Origin: WHSW01 sp963828755
Lineage (GTDB): Bacteria; Actinomycetota; Thermoleophilia; Solirubrobacterales; 70-9
NCBI GenBank assembly: GCA_963828755.1
Contig: CAWHFY010000019.1
Span: 15,570 to 79,569, forward strand
Reading direction: 5' to 3'
DNA: 64,000 nucleotides
Positions 7,778-16,672 of this stretch are shown here, in pieces. The position numbers were made by a program, and so were the translations under genes. Numbering within the stretch: position 1 is the stretch's first letter; each line of letters starts with the position of its first letter. The notes beneath the pieces were generated by a model that did no database searches, was not told the origin of the DNA, and was given only the letters and a program-made list of their open reading frames with translations.

Positions 7778-9265
7778 TCAGGCGACCGCCACCGCCCCAC
7801 CCCGCCGCGGGTCGCCGGCGCCGGCGAGTCGGCCCGTAGACGGATCGCGGGTGACGGCGTGAACGCCGCCGAAGAAAACGTTGTGGTCCGGCCAGCGGAC
7901 GATCCCGTAACCGCGCTCGGCCAGCCGGTCGAGCGCGCCCTCGTCGATCCCGGGCTCGGCCTGGACCTCGCCGGACTCGAAGTGCACGCGCGGCGCGTTG
8001 ACCGCCGCCTCGATCGCGCAGCCGTCGCAGACCAGCCTCACGATCGTCTGCAGGATCGCCGAGCGGATCCGGTTCGAGCCGGCGCTGCCGAGCCCGGCCT
8101 CCAGCTCGCCGTCGCGCAGAATCACCGTGGGCGACATCATCGATGGGACGCGGCGGCCCGCCGGGTGACGGTGAAAGCCGAGCGGGTTCAGGTCCTGCTC
8201 GCCCAGCATGTTGTTGACGTGCAGGCCGGTGCCGGGGACGATGACCCCTGAGCCGGTCCCGTTGGAGCACGTGACCGCGGCGCAGGTGCCGTCAGCGTCG
8301 ATCGCGGTGATGTGGGTGGTCGAGCCGAGCCGGTCGGCGGCGAGGAAGCTGCGCGCGAACCCGTCCTCGTAGAGGCCGTCGGCGAACTCACGGGTGCGCT
8401 GGCGCTGCGCGGCGTCCATGACCTCGACCAGGCGCTCCGCGCCGACCGGCCCATCGGCCCGCTCGAGCAGCTCGAGCGCGAACGCGATCAGAATCCCGCC
8501 CGATGAGGGCGGCGGATTGGTGAGCACCTCGCGCCCTTGGAAGCGCGCGCTCACCGGGACCCGGGCAATCGGCTCGTAGGCGGCGAGGTCGCCGGTTCCG
8601 AGGGTGCCGCCGCGCTCAACGACCCACTCGGCGACCCGGGCGGCGACGTCCCCGCGGTAATACGGCTCCGCGCCCTCCGACCCGAGCCGCTCGAGCGCGT
8701 CGCCGAGCTCCGGAAAGCGAAACAGGTCCCCGGCGTCGAGCAGGTCGCCGCCGGGCGCGTAGATCTCCCGGGCCGCCTCGTAGTGAGTGAGGATCGGCGC
8801 CAGGATCGCGATGAAGTACGCCTGCTCGGCGTTGACCTCGACCCCGTCGCGGGCCAGTCGCGCCGCCGGGGCGGCGAGCTCGGCCAGCGGCATCGTCCCG
8901 AACTGCTCGACCGCGCGCTCCAGCCCGGCGGGCGTTCCGGGAACCCCGCACGAGGCCGCCCCGACGTGGAACACCTGGGTCGAGTGCTCGGTGAAGTGAA
9001 CCGCGATCGGGACCAGTTCCGAGCCGCGCTCGATCCCGTCGGCTCCCGGCGCGGCGACGAAGAAGTCGAGCACCACGGTCTCGGACCCGCGGCGGACGAG
9101 CATGTAACCCCCGGCGCCGAGCCCGGTCAGCGGGCTCTCGGTGACGCACGAGGCCATCACCGCGGCGACCGCGGCGTCGACCGCGTTGCCGCCCTCGCGC
9201 AGGACCCTGGCCCCCGCCTCGGCGGTGACCGGGTGGCCGGCAGCGACTACGCCGCGTTGAGCCAT
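7778..9265 (-). CDS. ggt: Gamma-glutamyltranspeptidase family protein
   Basis: A 495-residue Ntn-hydrolase of the gamma-glutamyltranspeptidase family. It is expected to self-cleave before Thr316 in GSTTHITAID, releasing the small subunit whose N-terminal Thr is the nucleophile. Also visible are the glycine-rich GLGAGGYMLV strand, GTGLHVNNMLGE and the GLGSAGSNRIRSAILQ segment. Most bacterial enzymes are secreted, but here the chain starts directly at the fold (MAQRGVVAAGHPVTAEAGARVL) with no signal peptide. It may therefore act in the cytosol, on glutathione-like or other gamma-glutamyl substrates. This actinobacterium should use mycothiol or ergothioneine rather than glutathione, so the physiological substrate is open. 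Confidence 0.88.
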   Translation of the reverse strand: MAQRGVVAAGHPVTAEAGARVLREGGNAVDAAVAAVMASCVTESPLTGLGAGGYMLVRRGSETVVLDFFVAAPGADGIERGSELVPIAVHFTEHSTQVFHVGAASCGVPGTPAGLERAVEQFGTMPLAELAAPAARLARDGVEVNAEQAYFIAILAPILTHYEAAREIYAPGGDLLDAGDLFRFPELGDALERLGSEGAEPYYRGDVAARVAEWVVERGGTLGTGDLAAYEPIARVPVSARFQGREVLTNPPPSSGGILIAFALELLERADGPVGAERLVEVMDAAQRQRTREFADGLYEDGFARSFLAADRLGSTTHITAIDADGTCAAVTCSNGTGSGVIVPGTGLHVNNMLGEQDLNPLGFHRHPAGRRVPSMMSPTVILRDGELEAGLGSAGSNRIRSAILQTIVRLVCDGCAIEAAVNAPRVHFESGEVQAEPGIDEGALDRLAERGYGIVRWPDHNVFFGGVHAVTRDPSTGRLAGAGDPRRGGAVAVA

Positions 9266-9314
9266 CGCAGCGGCACGTTACGGCGTCGGCCCGACGCCCG
9301 CGTGCGCTTCGCGA

Positions 9315-10802
9315 TCAGCGACCGGGAACGTATTCCGGGACGTCGAGATCGAGGTCGCGCGAGCGCGACTCGCGGCTCGACGCCGGGCGGCGCTCGGCCT
9401 GGCGGGACGCCGACGAGCTCACCTCGAGCGCGCGGCGCTCGCCCAGCGCCGGACGGTCGGCGCGGCGGCCGCTCTCGTCGAAGCGGGTCGCGATCACGGT
9501 GATCCAGACCTCGTCCTCGATCGACTCGTCGATGTTGGCGCCGAAGATTATGTTGGCCTCCGGGTGCGCAGCCTCCTGGACGATCTTCGCGGCCTCGGAG
9601 ACCTCGAGCAGGCTGAGCCCGTCGCCGCCGGTGATCGACAGCAGGATCGACCGGGCGCCGTCGACCGAGGTCTCCAGCAGCGGTGATGAGACGGCGCTCT
9701 CGGCCGCCTCCACCGCGCGGTTGTCGCCGCTTCCCATGCCGATCCCGAGCAGAGCCTGGCCAGCATCGCGCATCGTGGTGCGGACATCGGCGAAGTCGAG
9801 GTTGATCATCCCGGGCAGCGTGATCAGCTCGGAGATCCCCTGGACGCCCTGGCGCAGGACGTCGTCGGCGACCTGGAAGGCCTCAACCATCGTCGTCGTC
9901 TTCGCCAGCACGGTGAGCAGGCGCTCGTTCGGGACCACGATCAGCGTGTCGACCTCGGAGCCGAGCGCCTTGACGCCCTCCTCGGCCTGGCTCGCGCGGC
10001 GCGAGCCCTCGAACTTGAACGGCTTGGTCACGATGCCGACGGTCAGCGAGCCGACGTCGCGGGCGAGGCGCGCGATCACCGGCGCCGCGCCGGTGCCCGT
10101 GCCGCCGCCGGCGCCGCAGGTGACGAAGACCATGTCGGAGCCCTTCAGCAGGCGCTTGATCTTGTCCTGCTCCTCGAACGCGGCGCGGTAGCCGAGCTCG
10201 GGGTTGGAGCCGGCGCCGAGGCCGCGCTGCATCCCGCTGCCGAGGTGGACGGTGACGTCTGCGTTCGACTGCTGCAGGGACTGAAGATCGGTGTTGACGG
10301 CCATGAACTCGACCCCGGGAATGCCCGCGTCAACCATCCGGTTGATCGCGTTGACCCCGGCGCCGCCGACCCCGACGACCCGGATCACGGGGGCGTGCGG
10401 CTCGGCGTTGCGGTAGTCGCTGCCGTAGCTGGGCTCCTCGCGGCCGTACGTCGGCCCGTCAGCGTCGAGGACGTCGTCGGCGAAGATTCGGGAGAGACGT
10501 TCCTTGGCCGCGGGCGGCTCCTCGGCGCGGTAGGCACGCACCTGCTCGGCGGGCCGCTCGGGCTCGGGCTCGGCCTGGTCGAAGGGCGCCTGCTCGTCGG
10601 CCTCGAGCTCGGAGGCGCGCTCCGGCTCGGGATCAGGTTCGCGCGGCGCGGGCGCCGGCTGCTCGGACATGACCCCGGTCTCGTCGTCGGCCTCACGGTC
10701 GGGACGGGACGGAGCCTCGGGCGGATCGTCGGGATCAACGGTGGAGCGGAAGAGGTCGGCGAGCGGGCCCTCGCGCATGCTCGCCCGTTTACGACGCGCC
10801 AT
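9315..10802 (-). CDS. ftsZ: FtsZ-family tubulin GTPase with long disordered N-terminal extension
   Basis: A 495-residue tubulin-like GTPase. The FtsZ core begins near residue 138 (APVIRVVGVGGAGVNAINRM) and carries the tubulin signature GGGTGTG at 232-238 and the catalytic T7 loop NLDFADV at 334-340. The C-terminus ends LDVPEYVPGR, a plausible degenerate C-terminal binding peptide after an Arg/Ser/Glu linker. Unusually, 130 residues rich in Pro, Glu, Asp and Ala precede the core, with a conserved-looking opening MREGPLADLFRST. The ATG at 10802 overlaps the parA stop by 14 bases; ATG 10778 (MREGPL) would give a 10-base gap. No division-cluster genes (ftsQ, mur genes, sepF) are beside it. It may be the cell's division FtsZ or a second paralogue. 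Confidence 0.92.
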   Translation of the reverse strand: MARRKRASMREGPLADLFRSTVDPDDPPEAPSRPDREADDETGVMSEQPAPAPREPDPEPERASELEADEQAPFDQAEPEPERPAEQVRAYRAEEPPAAKERLSRIFADDVLDADGPTYGREEPSYGSDYRNAEPHAPVIRVVGVGGAGVNAINRMVDAGIPGVEFMAVNTDLQSLQQSNADVTVHLGSGMQRGLGAGSNPELGYRAAFEEQDKIKRLLKGSDMVFVTCGAGGGTGTGAAPVIARLARDVGSLTVGIVTKPFKFEGSRRASQAEEGVKALGSEVDTLIVVPNERLLTVLAKTTTMVEAFQVADDVLRQGVQGISELITLPGMINLDFADVRTTMRDAGQALLGIGMGSGDNRAVEAAESAVSSPLLETSVDGARSILLSITGGDGLSLLEVSEAAKIVQEAAHPEANIIFGANIDESIEDEVWITVIATRFDESGRRADRPALGERRALEVSSSASRQAERRPASSRESRSRDLDLDVPEYVPGR

Positions 10803-12057
10803 GGGTCAGGACCTCCCGTGCCAGCTCGCGGTAGTAATCGGCGGCATTGCTCTTCGGATCGTACTTGAGCAGGCTCGCTCCGCGAACTGGCGCCTCGGCG
10901 AACTTGATCGCCTTCTTGATCCGCGACTTGAACACGAGGTCGCCGAAGTTCTCCTCGAGGATCGCGACGGCCTCCTTGGCGTGCACGGTGCGCGAATCGA
11001 GCATCGTCGGCAGGATGCCCTCGATCTCGACCCGCGGGTTGAGGTTCTCGCGGATCATGTCGAGCGTGTTCTGCAGCTGCAGCAACCCGCGCATCGAGAG
11101 GTACTCGCACTGGACGGGGACGATCACCTTGTCCGATGCGGTGAGCGCGTTGACGGTCAGCAGCCCGAGGCTCGGCGGGGTGTCGATGCAGATGAAGTCG
11201 TAGTCCTCGGCGACCACGCTGAGCGCCTTCTCGAGCGAGCGCTCGCGGCCGATCTGGGTCGACATCGCGATCTCGGCTCCGGCGAGGTCGATCGAAGCGA
11301 CGGCGATATCGATCTCGCGATGCTGGATCGCTTCGCGGATGGGGATGTGATGAACGAGGACGTCGAACATCGACTTGTCGACCTTGTCGGGGTCGATGCC
11401 CTGGCTCATCGTCAGGTTGCCCTGCGGGTCGAGATCGACGCAGAGGACCCGATGGCCGGACTCGGCGAAGGCGACCGCGAGGTTGAGCGTGGACGTCGTC
11501 TTCGCGACGCCGCCCTTCTGGTTGGCGAAGCTGATCACCTTGGCGCGGTCGGTCGGCGCCTCGGCGCCCTCCTCCAACTCGGGCTTCAGCCGCCGGGGGC
11601 CGATCGCCTCGCTGGCGGTGATGCGCAGTTCCTCGGGGTCGGGCTCCGGGAGCGCCGCGGCGACGGACGGCGCGAACGGGCGCTCCACCTTCACCTCGGG
11701 CTCGGGCTTCGCCTCGGCCTCGGCGTCGGGCTCGATCTCGGCCTCCGCCCGCGGCGCGGCGGGCTCGACCGCGGCGGGCGACTCGACCGCCGCCTCCGGC
11801 GGGACCACGGCCTCGGGATCCGGCGCGGGCTCAGGCTTCGGCGCGCTCTCGGGCTGCGGCTCAGCCGCAGCCTCGGGCTCGGGGACCGGCGGCTCGGCCA
11901 CGACCGGCGCGGGCGCGGGCGCGGGCACCTCGGGCGCGGGCACCGGGTCGGGCTCGATCACCCGCGTCGCCGCGGGCTCGTGGCCGGTGTTCTCGGAGCT
12001 GTCCGAGCCCTGGAGTCGGTTGTCATCGGAGCGCATTCCGCGGCTGAAAAATCCCAT
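10789..12057 (-). CDS. parA: ParA/Soj-family ATPase with disordered Pro-Ala-Glu N-terminus
   Basis: A 422-residue Walker-type partition ATPase. Residues about 12-145 are low-complexity Pro/Ala/Glu repeats (EPQPE, PAPAPAP and the like) and are surely disordered. The ATPase domain starts near 172 with VISFANQKGG, the deviant Walker A KGGVAKTT at 181-188, DLDPQGN as switch I, and CIDTPPSLG as Walker B. The C-terminal KSRIKKAIKFAEAP segment resembles the basic surface used for non-specific DNA binding. The N-terminal MGFFSRGMRSD precedes the disordered part. The downstream ftsZ overlaps it, so the two are translated as a pair. No ParB gene or parS site is seen, which argues against a simple plasmid or chromosome partition locus. 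Confidence 0.9.
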   Translation of the reverse strand: MGFFSRGMRSDDNRLQGSDSSENTGHEPAATRVIEPDPVPAPEVPAPAPAPVVAEPPVPEPEAAAEPQPESAPKPEPAPDPEAVVPPEAAVESPAAVEPAAPRAEAEIEPDAEAEAKPEPEVKVERPFAPSVAAALPEPDPEELRITASEAIGPRRLKPELEEGAEAPTDRAKVISFANQKGGVAKTTSTLNLAVAFAESGHRVLCVDLDPQGNLTMSQGIDPDKVDKSMFDVLVHHIPIREAIQHREIDIAVASIDLAGAEIAMSTQIGRERSLEKALSVVAEDYDFICIDTPPSLGLLTVNALTASDKVIVPVQCEYLSMRGLLQLQNTLDMIRENLNPRVEIEGILPTMLDSRTVHAKEAVAILEENFGDLVFKSRIKKAIKFAEAPVRGASLLKYDPKSNAADYYRELAREVLTHGAS

Positions 12058-12102
12058 CGTTCGCGCTTATTCGCACACATTGGCGCCTTTCCTCCCCCTG
12101 CA

Positions 12103-13038
12103 ATGATGGCCGCGGTGTCCGACCTGCTCGACAAGCGCCTGGTCTTCGTGACCGGCAAGGGTGGAGTCGGCAAGTCCACGGTCTCGCTCGCGCTGTCGCT
12201 GGCCGCCGCGCGGGCCGGCAAGCGGACGATCCTCTGCGAGGTCTCGGCCCAGGAGCAGCTGTCGCATCTGTTCGAGACCGGGGAGATCGGCTTCAACGAG
12301 ACGGAGATGAGCGAGAACCTGTGGGGGATCTCGATCGATCCGGACGAGTCCATGCGCGAGTACGTGCTTCTGCAGCTGAAGGTCAAGCCGATGCGCGACC
12401 TGCTGTTTCGCTCCCGGATCTTCACCTATCTCGCTGCCGCGACCCCTGGGCTCAAGGAGCTGGTCACGATCGGGAAGATCTGGGAGTTGGCGCTCGAGCA
12501 GCGCAAGTCCTCGGACGGGCGCCGCTACGACCTCGTCGTCGTCGACGCCCCGGCCACCGGGCACGGGGTGGGCTTTCTCCAGACCCCGCGCACCTTCGCC
12601 GAGCTCGCCCGGGTCGGCCCGATCCGCCAGCAGGCGGAGACGCTCGATTCCTTCGTCCGCGACCCGGAGCGCACCGGCGTCGCGGTCGTCGCCCTGCCCG
12701 AGGAGATGCCGGTCAACGAGACCGTGGCGCTGGAGCGCGATCTCGCCGAGCAGGTCGGCCTCGGGGTCGACCGCATCTACTGCAACGGGCTCTACCCGGA
12801 GCGCTTCGACGACGCCGATGTCGAGCGGATCGAGGCCGCGACGGCGAGCGCCGACGACGGCCCCCGCACCGCCTGCCGCGCGGCGCTGACCGAGTACCGG
12901 CGCGCCGGCGACCAGCGCCTGCAGCTCGCCCGTCTCGAAGAGAACTGCGTTGCCCCGGTGAGCACGCTGCCGTACATGTTCGAGCCCGAGCTGGCGCTCG
13001 AGCAGATCGAGTCGCTGGCGACGGAGCTGTCGGTCTGA
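12103..13038 (+). CDS. ArsA/Get3-like anion-transporting ATPase, first of a tandem pair
   Basis: A cytosolic SIMIBI-class ATPase of about 311 residues. The P-loop is GKGGVGKST, following the LVFVTGKGG strand, and the switch region reads VVVDAPATGHGVGFLQTP. It resembles the first member of the actinobacterial ArsA-like pair (mycobacterial Rv3679-type). In eukaryotes the Get3 homologue targets tail-anchored membrane proteins; arsenite ATPases are the other branch. Neither the arsenite cysteines nor an arsB gene is seen. The start is uncertain: ATG 12103, ATG 12106 or GTG 12115, all without a clear Shine-Dalgarno. Its stop codon overlaps the next start as TGATG. It is divergent from parA, 46 bases away. 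Confidence 0.87.
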   Translation: MMAAVSDLLDKRLVFVTGKGGVGKSTVSLALSLAAARAGKRTILCEVSAQEQLSHLFETGEIGFNETEMSENLWGISIDPDESMREYVLLQLKVKPMRDLLFRSRIFTYLAAATPGLKELVTIGKIWELALEQRKSSDGRRYDLVVVDAPATGHGVGFLQTPRTFAELARVGPIRQQAETLDSFVRDPERTGVAVVALPEEMPVNETVALERDLAEQVGLGVDRIYCNGLYPERFDDADVERIEAATASADDGPRTACRAALTEYRRAGDQRLQLARLEENCVAPVSTLPYMFEPELALEQIESLATELSV

Positions 13039-14184
13039 TGGCCGGCATCGCCGAGCTGCTCGACGGACAAGCGGATCTGCGTCTGCGCCGGCTCGGGTGG
13101 GGTCGGCAAGACGACCACGGCAGCGGCGATCGCCGCCGGGATGGCCGCCCGGGGCAAGCGCGTCGCGGTATTGACGATCGACCCGGCGAAGCGGCTCGCC
13201 GACTCGCTCGGACTCCCCGAGCTCGGCAACGCCGAGCGCCAGGTCGATCCGGCGCTGTTCGCCGACGCGGGGATCGAGACCGAGGGGGGCGAGCTCTGGG
13301 CGATGATGCTCGACGCGAAGCAGACCTTCGACGAGGTCGTCCGCGAGCACGCGCCCGACGACCAGACCCGCGAGCGGATCCTCACCAACCGGATCTACCA
13401 GCAGCTCTCCTCGGCGCTCGCCGGCTCCCAGGAGTACATGGCGATGGAGAAGCTCTACGAGATCCACGCCGAGGGCCGCTACGACCTGCTGATCCTCGAC
13501 ACGCCGCCGTCCCGCAACGCGCTCGACTTCCTCGACGCCCCGACCCGGCTGCTGCAGTTCATCGAGGGCCGCGCGCTGCAGGTGTTCATGAAGCCGACCG
13601 GGTTCGGAATGCGGATCTTCGGCCGGGGCGCCTCGGTGATGTTCTCGGTCCTGCGCCGGATCACGGGGGTCGACCTGCTCGAGGACCTGGCCGAGTTCTT
13701 CCAGGCGTTCAGCGGCATGGTCGGCGGCTTTCGCGAGCGCGCCCGCCGGGTCAACGAATTGCTCTCCGACCCGCAGACCTCGTTCATCGTGGTCTGCGCC
13801 CCGCAGGGCGAGCCGATCAGCGAGGCCGTCTACTTTCACCGCAAGCTCGAGCAGGCGCAGATGCCGTTCGGCGGCGTGATCGTCAACAAGGTCAACTTCG
13901 GCGGCGAGCCGAGCGAGCGCGCCGGCGCCGAGGAGCTCGGCGAGCTGCTCGGCGACGCGGACCTCGGCGACCGGGTCAGCGCCAACTTCGAGGACTTCCT
14001 CGCGCTCGCCGACCGCGACCGGCGCAACATCGCCCGGCTCGGGCGCCGCCTCGGCGGCGGCTCCGTGATCGAGGTCCCCTATCTGGACCACGACGTCCAC
14101 GATCTCGGCGGTCTCGCCGAGATCAACAAGTACCTGTTCGCGACCAGCGCCGCCGAGCGCCAGGCGATCGCCGCCGCCGTCTGA
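13038..14184 (+). CDS. ArsA/Get3-like ATPase, second of the pair (frame break near 13067)
   Basis: Second ATPase of the pair, about 381 residues after correction. It starts at ATG 13038, inside the TGATG overlap with the first gene, giving translational coupling. After MAGIAELLDG the frame shifts by one inserted base near 13067. The sequence then reads KRICVCAGSGGVGKTT, so the break lies just before the P-loop. Further motifs are VLTIDPAKRLADSLG, LLILDTPPSRNALDFLDAP (switch with catalytic Asp) and the FIVVCAPQGEPISEA strand. It resembles the second member of the Rv3679/Rv3680-type pair, which is thought to work as a heterodimer. A 12-bp hairpin follows at 14199. Confidence 0.85.
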
Positions 14185-14198
14185 TCGCGGAACGGCCT

Positions 14199-14227
14199 GA
14201 GTCACCGGGCGTCTTGCCCGGTGACTC
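14199..14227. terminator. Perfect 12-bp hairpin between convergent genes
   Basis: GAGTCACCGGGC (14199-14210), a 5-nt loop GTCTT and GCCCGGTGACTC (14216-14227) form a perfect stem just after the ATPase stop at 14184 and before the stop of the convergent minus-strand gene at 14263. There is no T-run on either side. It fits the tract-less hairpin terminators common in high-GC actinobacteria and could stop transcription from both sides. Confidence 0.7.
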
Positions 14228-14262
14228 GACCTGCTCTTCCTGGGGTGATCGGAGGAAGTTCT

Positions 14263-16182
14263 CTATTGCGGGGAGACCCGGGCGCGGCGCGAGCGGTCGT
14301 AGGTGATGTCGCGCACGTTCCACTCGGTGGTCTCCGGGGCCGGGAACAGCCCGGCGACCCGCTCGCTGCGGGCCTGGCGCTCGGCCCGCGTCTGCTCGAT
14401 CAGCCTCAGCACCGGGCTGGCCGGCCGCGGCGTGCCGCGGTCGTCGATCAGCCGGGCGCGCTCGGCCTCGTACTCGGTGGCGCGACTCAGCCGCCGGCTC
14501 GGGCCGGTTCGGGATCAGCCCCAGCGAGAGGTGGTCGGGTGCTCGCCGGCGACATCCGTCTCGCCGCCCTGCGGGCTTGCTGTCCTTCCAAAGATCTCTC
14601 GCGCTCTCTCGATCACCAGCTCGTCCTCTGCCTCGGGGCTCGGTTCGGAGGAGATTCGCGCGTCGAGCTCCGATCCCTGCCAGTCGAACGGGTCGAACTC
14701 GAACCCGCCGTCGGTCGTCGCCGGCTGCTCGGCCTCCGGCCGGGCCTCGGGCTCCGGCGCGGGCTCGGCTCGGGCTCGCGTCCCGCCTCGGGGACGAGCC
14801 GCTCGAGCTCGACCCCGAGCTCGACCTCGTCGGCGTCGATCGGGGTCAGGTCCCACTCGGTCGTGCCGCCGCGCTGTTCGGCGGCGCCGTCGCCGACGGC
14901 GAGGCCATCAGCGAGCAAGATCTCATCGGCGGTGACCCGGAGGTCGGAGCCGAGGTGGCCGGCGGCACCGTCCTTGAGGATCGCCCGCGCCAGCTCCTCG
15001 AGCCGCGCGCCGGTCTCGGCGGGGGTCGCGGCAGCGCTGCCGGGGGCCGGCTCGCCGCTCCAGAGCTCGCGCTCGAGCCCGATCGCGCGGTCGACGACCG
15101 ACTTGACTGCGGCGCGGCCGTCCGGCTCGGCGCAAAGCGCGGCAACCCGCATCGAGATGCCGAGGTCAGCGGGGCCGCCGCCCTCGAGCAGGAAGCGCAG
15201 CGCGAGAAGGTGGTCGTTGAGCGCCTCGACGACGACGTTTCGCTCGAGCCCGGCCTCGAACCGGTTGAGCGCGCGGCCGAGCACGGTCGGGAAGCCGGGG
15301 CGGCCCTGCGCCAGGCGCTCGAACGGCGTCCCGGGGACGGTGAGCGCGCGCGAGAAGGCGAGCAGGTCGCCGAGCTCGGCCTCGGTGAGGCGATACCCGC
15401 CCGGGCGCTGGCGGCCCGAGCCGGTCGCGATCCGGCGCCAGCGGTCGCCGGCAATCCGTGTCCAGGCGTGCGGGCCGAGCCCCACCCCACCGGCCTTGAA
15501 CAGGCGCAGCGTGGTGATCAGGCGGCGGAAGGCTTCGACTGCGGCGAGGCCGGCGTCGCTGGCGCCGTCGCCAGGCTCCTCCTCGACCCGGACCACCGCG
15601 ATGAAGGCGGGCTCCCAGGGCGAGACACCGAGGCCGTCGCTCGAGCGCGCCTCCGCCGGGAACCTCGACCGTGTCGGCGCGCACGATCGAGACGGGGTCG
15701 AGCTCGAGCCGCGCGACCGGCATCTGCAGGCCGCGCAACGGGACGATCACCTCGATCTGGCCGGCGTCGACGTCGAGACCCTGCTCGACCTCGTCGATCG
15801 CGGCGTCGAGGCGGTCGGCCTCGAGCGTGAAGTCTGAGCTGCCCATCCACAGCCGGCAGAGGAAGGCGATGCACGAGATCTCGGCTCGCTTGCGCGGATC
15901 CTCCGGGACGCCGATCCCCATGCGCTCCAGGTACGGGGCGGCAAGCCCGGCGATCTCGAGCGCTGCGCAGGCCGCCCCGAACGAGTCGAGCTCGCGCAGC
16001 TCGCTGGAGTGATCGTGGACGAAGACCTCGGTCTGCGGCTCGTAACGGCAGAGCGGCGAGCCGTCACCGGGCTCGCGCACCTCGTAGGGGATCTCCTCGC
16101 CGACGGCGATCAACTCGCGCAGCCGCTCGGCCGCGTCGAGGGCCATCGCCTCGAGTCCCTCTCTCACCACCAGATCGCGCAT
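14263..16182 (-). CDS. Large unrecognised protein, several frame breaks
   Basis: A protein of roughly 640 residues that I do not recognise. It begins MRDLVVREGLEAMALDAAERL at 16182. The coding frame changes near 15650 (equivalent to one inserted base), near 14780 (one missing), and probably twice more between 14490 and 14550. The last stretch ends TTEWNVRDITYDRSRR before TAG 14263. The first 500 residues look like a folded alpha/beta protein with many acidic helices (DEVEQGLDVDAGQIEVIVPLRG; EAFRRLITTLRLFKAGG). The next 100 are Pro/Glu/Ala-rich linker. No catalytic motif, membrane helix or signal peptide is visible. The final 75 codons could instead be a separate small gene, but no good start codon precedes them. 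Confidence 0.6.
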
Positions 16183-16250
16183 GGCTCAGGCTTCGCCCGG
16201 CCACCGGGGCCTCCTTCAATGCAAGCGGGCTTGCAGCGTCCGTGAGGCGG

Positions 16251-16562
16251 TCAGACGGAGACGAGCCAGCGCTCGCCGTAGGAGCGCATCTCGTCGATCA
16301 GGGGCACCAGCGCGCGGCCCTTCTCGGTCAGCGCGTACTCGACCCGGGGCGGGACCTCCGGGTAGGTGTGGCGCTCGACGATCTCGCACTCCTCGAGCGC
16401 CCGCAGGCGCAGCGAGAGCGTGCGCGGGCTGATCCCCTCGAGCGAGCGCTCGAGCTCGCAGAAGCGACGGTTGGACTCCGCGAGGTCGCGGATCACGAGG
16501 AGGGTCCACTTGCCGGAGATGATCTCCGCGCAACAACCGACTGGACAGGGGGACTCGTTCAT
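16251..16562 (-). CDS. HxlR-family winged-helix transcriptional regulator
   Basis: A 103-residue MarR-superfamily regulator of the HxlR type, starting MNESPCPVGCCAEIISGKW at 16562. The recognition region reads FCELERSLEGISPRTLSLRLRALEE and the wing is followed by EYALTEKGRALVPLIDEM. Three cysteines in CPVGCC at the N-terminus sit where redox- or metal-sensing cysteines occur in several HxlR members. The frame is open further upstream (to 16625), but the family normally starts at this ATG. It is not obviously co-transcribed with either neighbour. The target genes are unknown. Confidence 0.88.
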   Translation of the reverse strand: MNESPCPVGCCAEIISGKWTLLVIRDLAESNRRFCELERSLEGISPRTLSLRLRALEECEIVERHTYPEVPPRVEYALTEKGRALVPLIDEMRSYGERWLVSV

Positions 16563-16672
16563 CGTCTCGTGTGGCCGGCGCACAGCGGTTGGGACGTACG
16601 CGACCTCGAACCCGAGTATAGCCATCGCTTCAGGAAATGAAGCAGGGTTTCACCCGCCGCGCGAGCGGGCGA

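Noticed and set aside
10669..12102. Upstream extension of the first ArsA-like gene to 10669
   Set aside because: The same frame is open antisense to parA, but the translation is low-complexity Arg/Asp/Leu antisense of a Pro/Glu-rich region with no family match. The ATPase begins near 12103.
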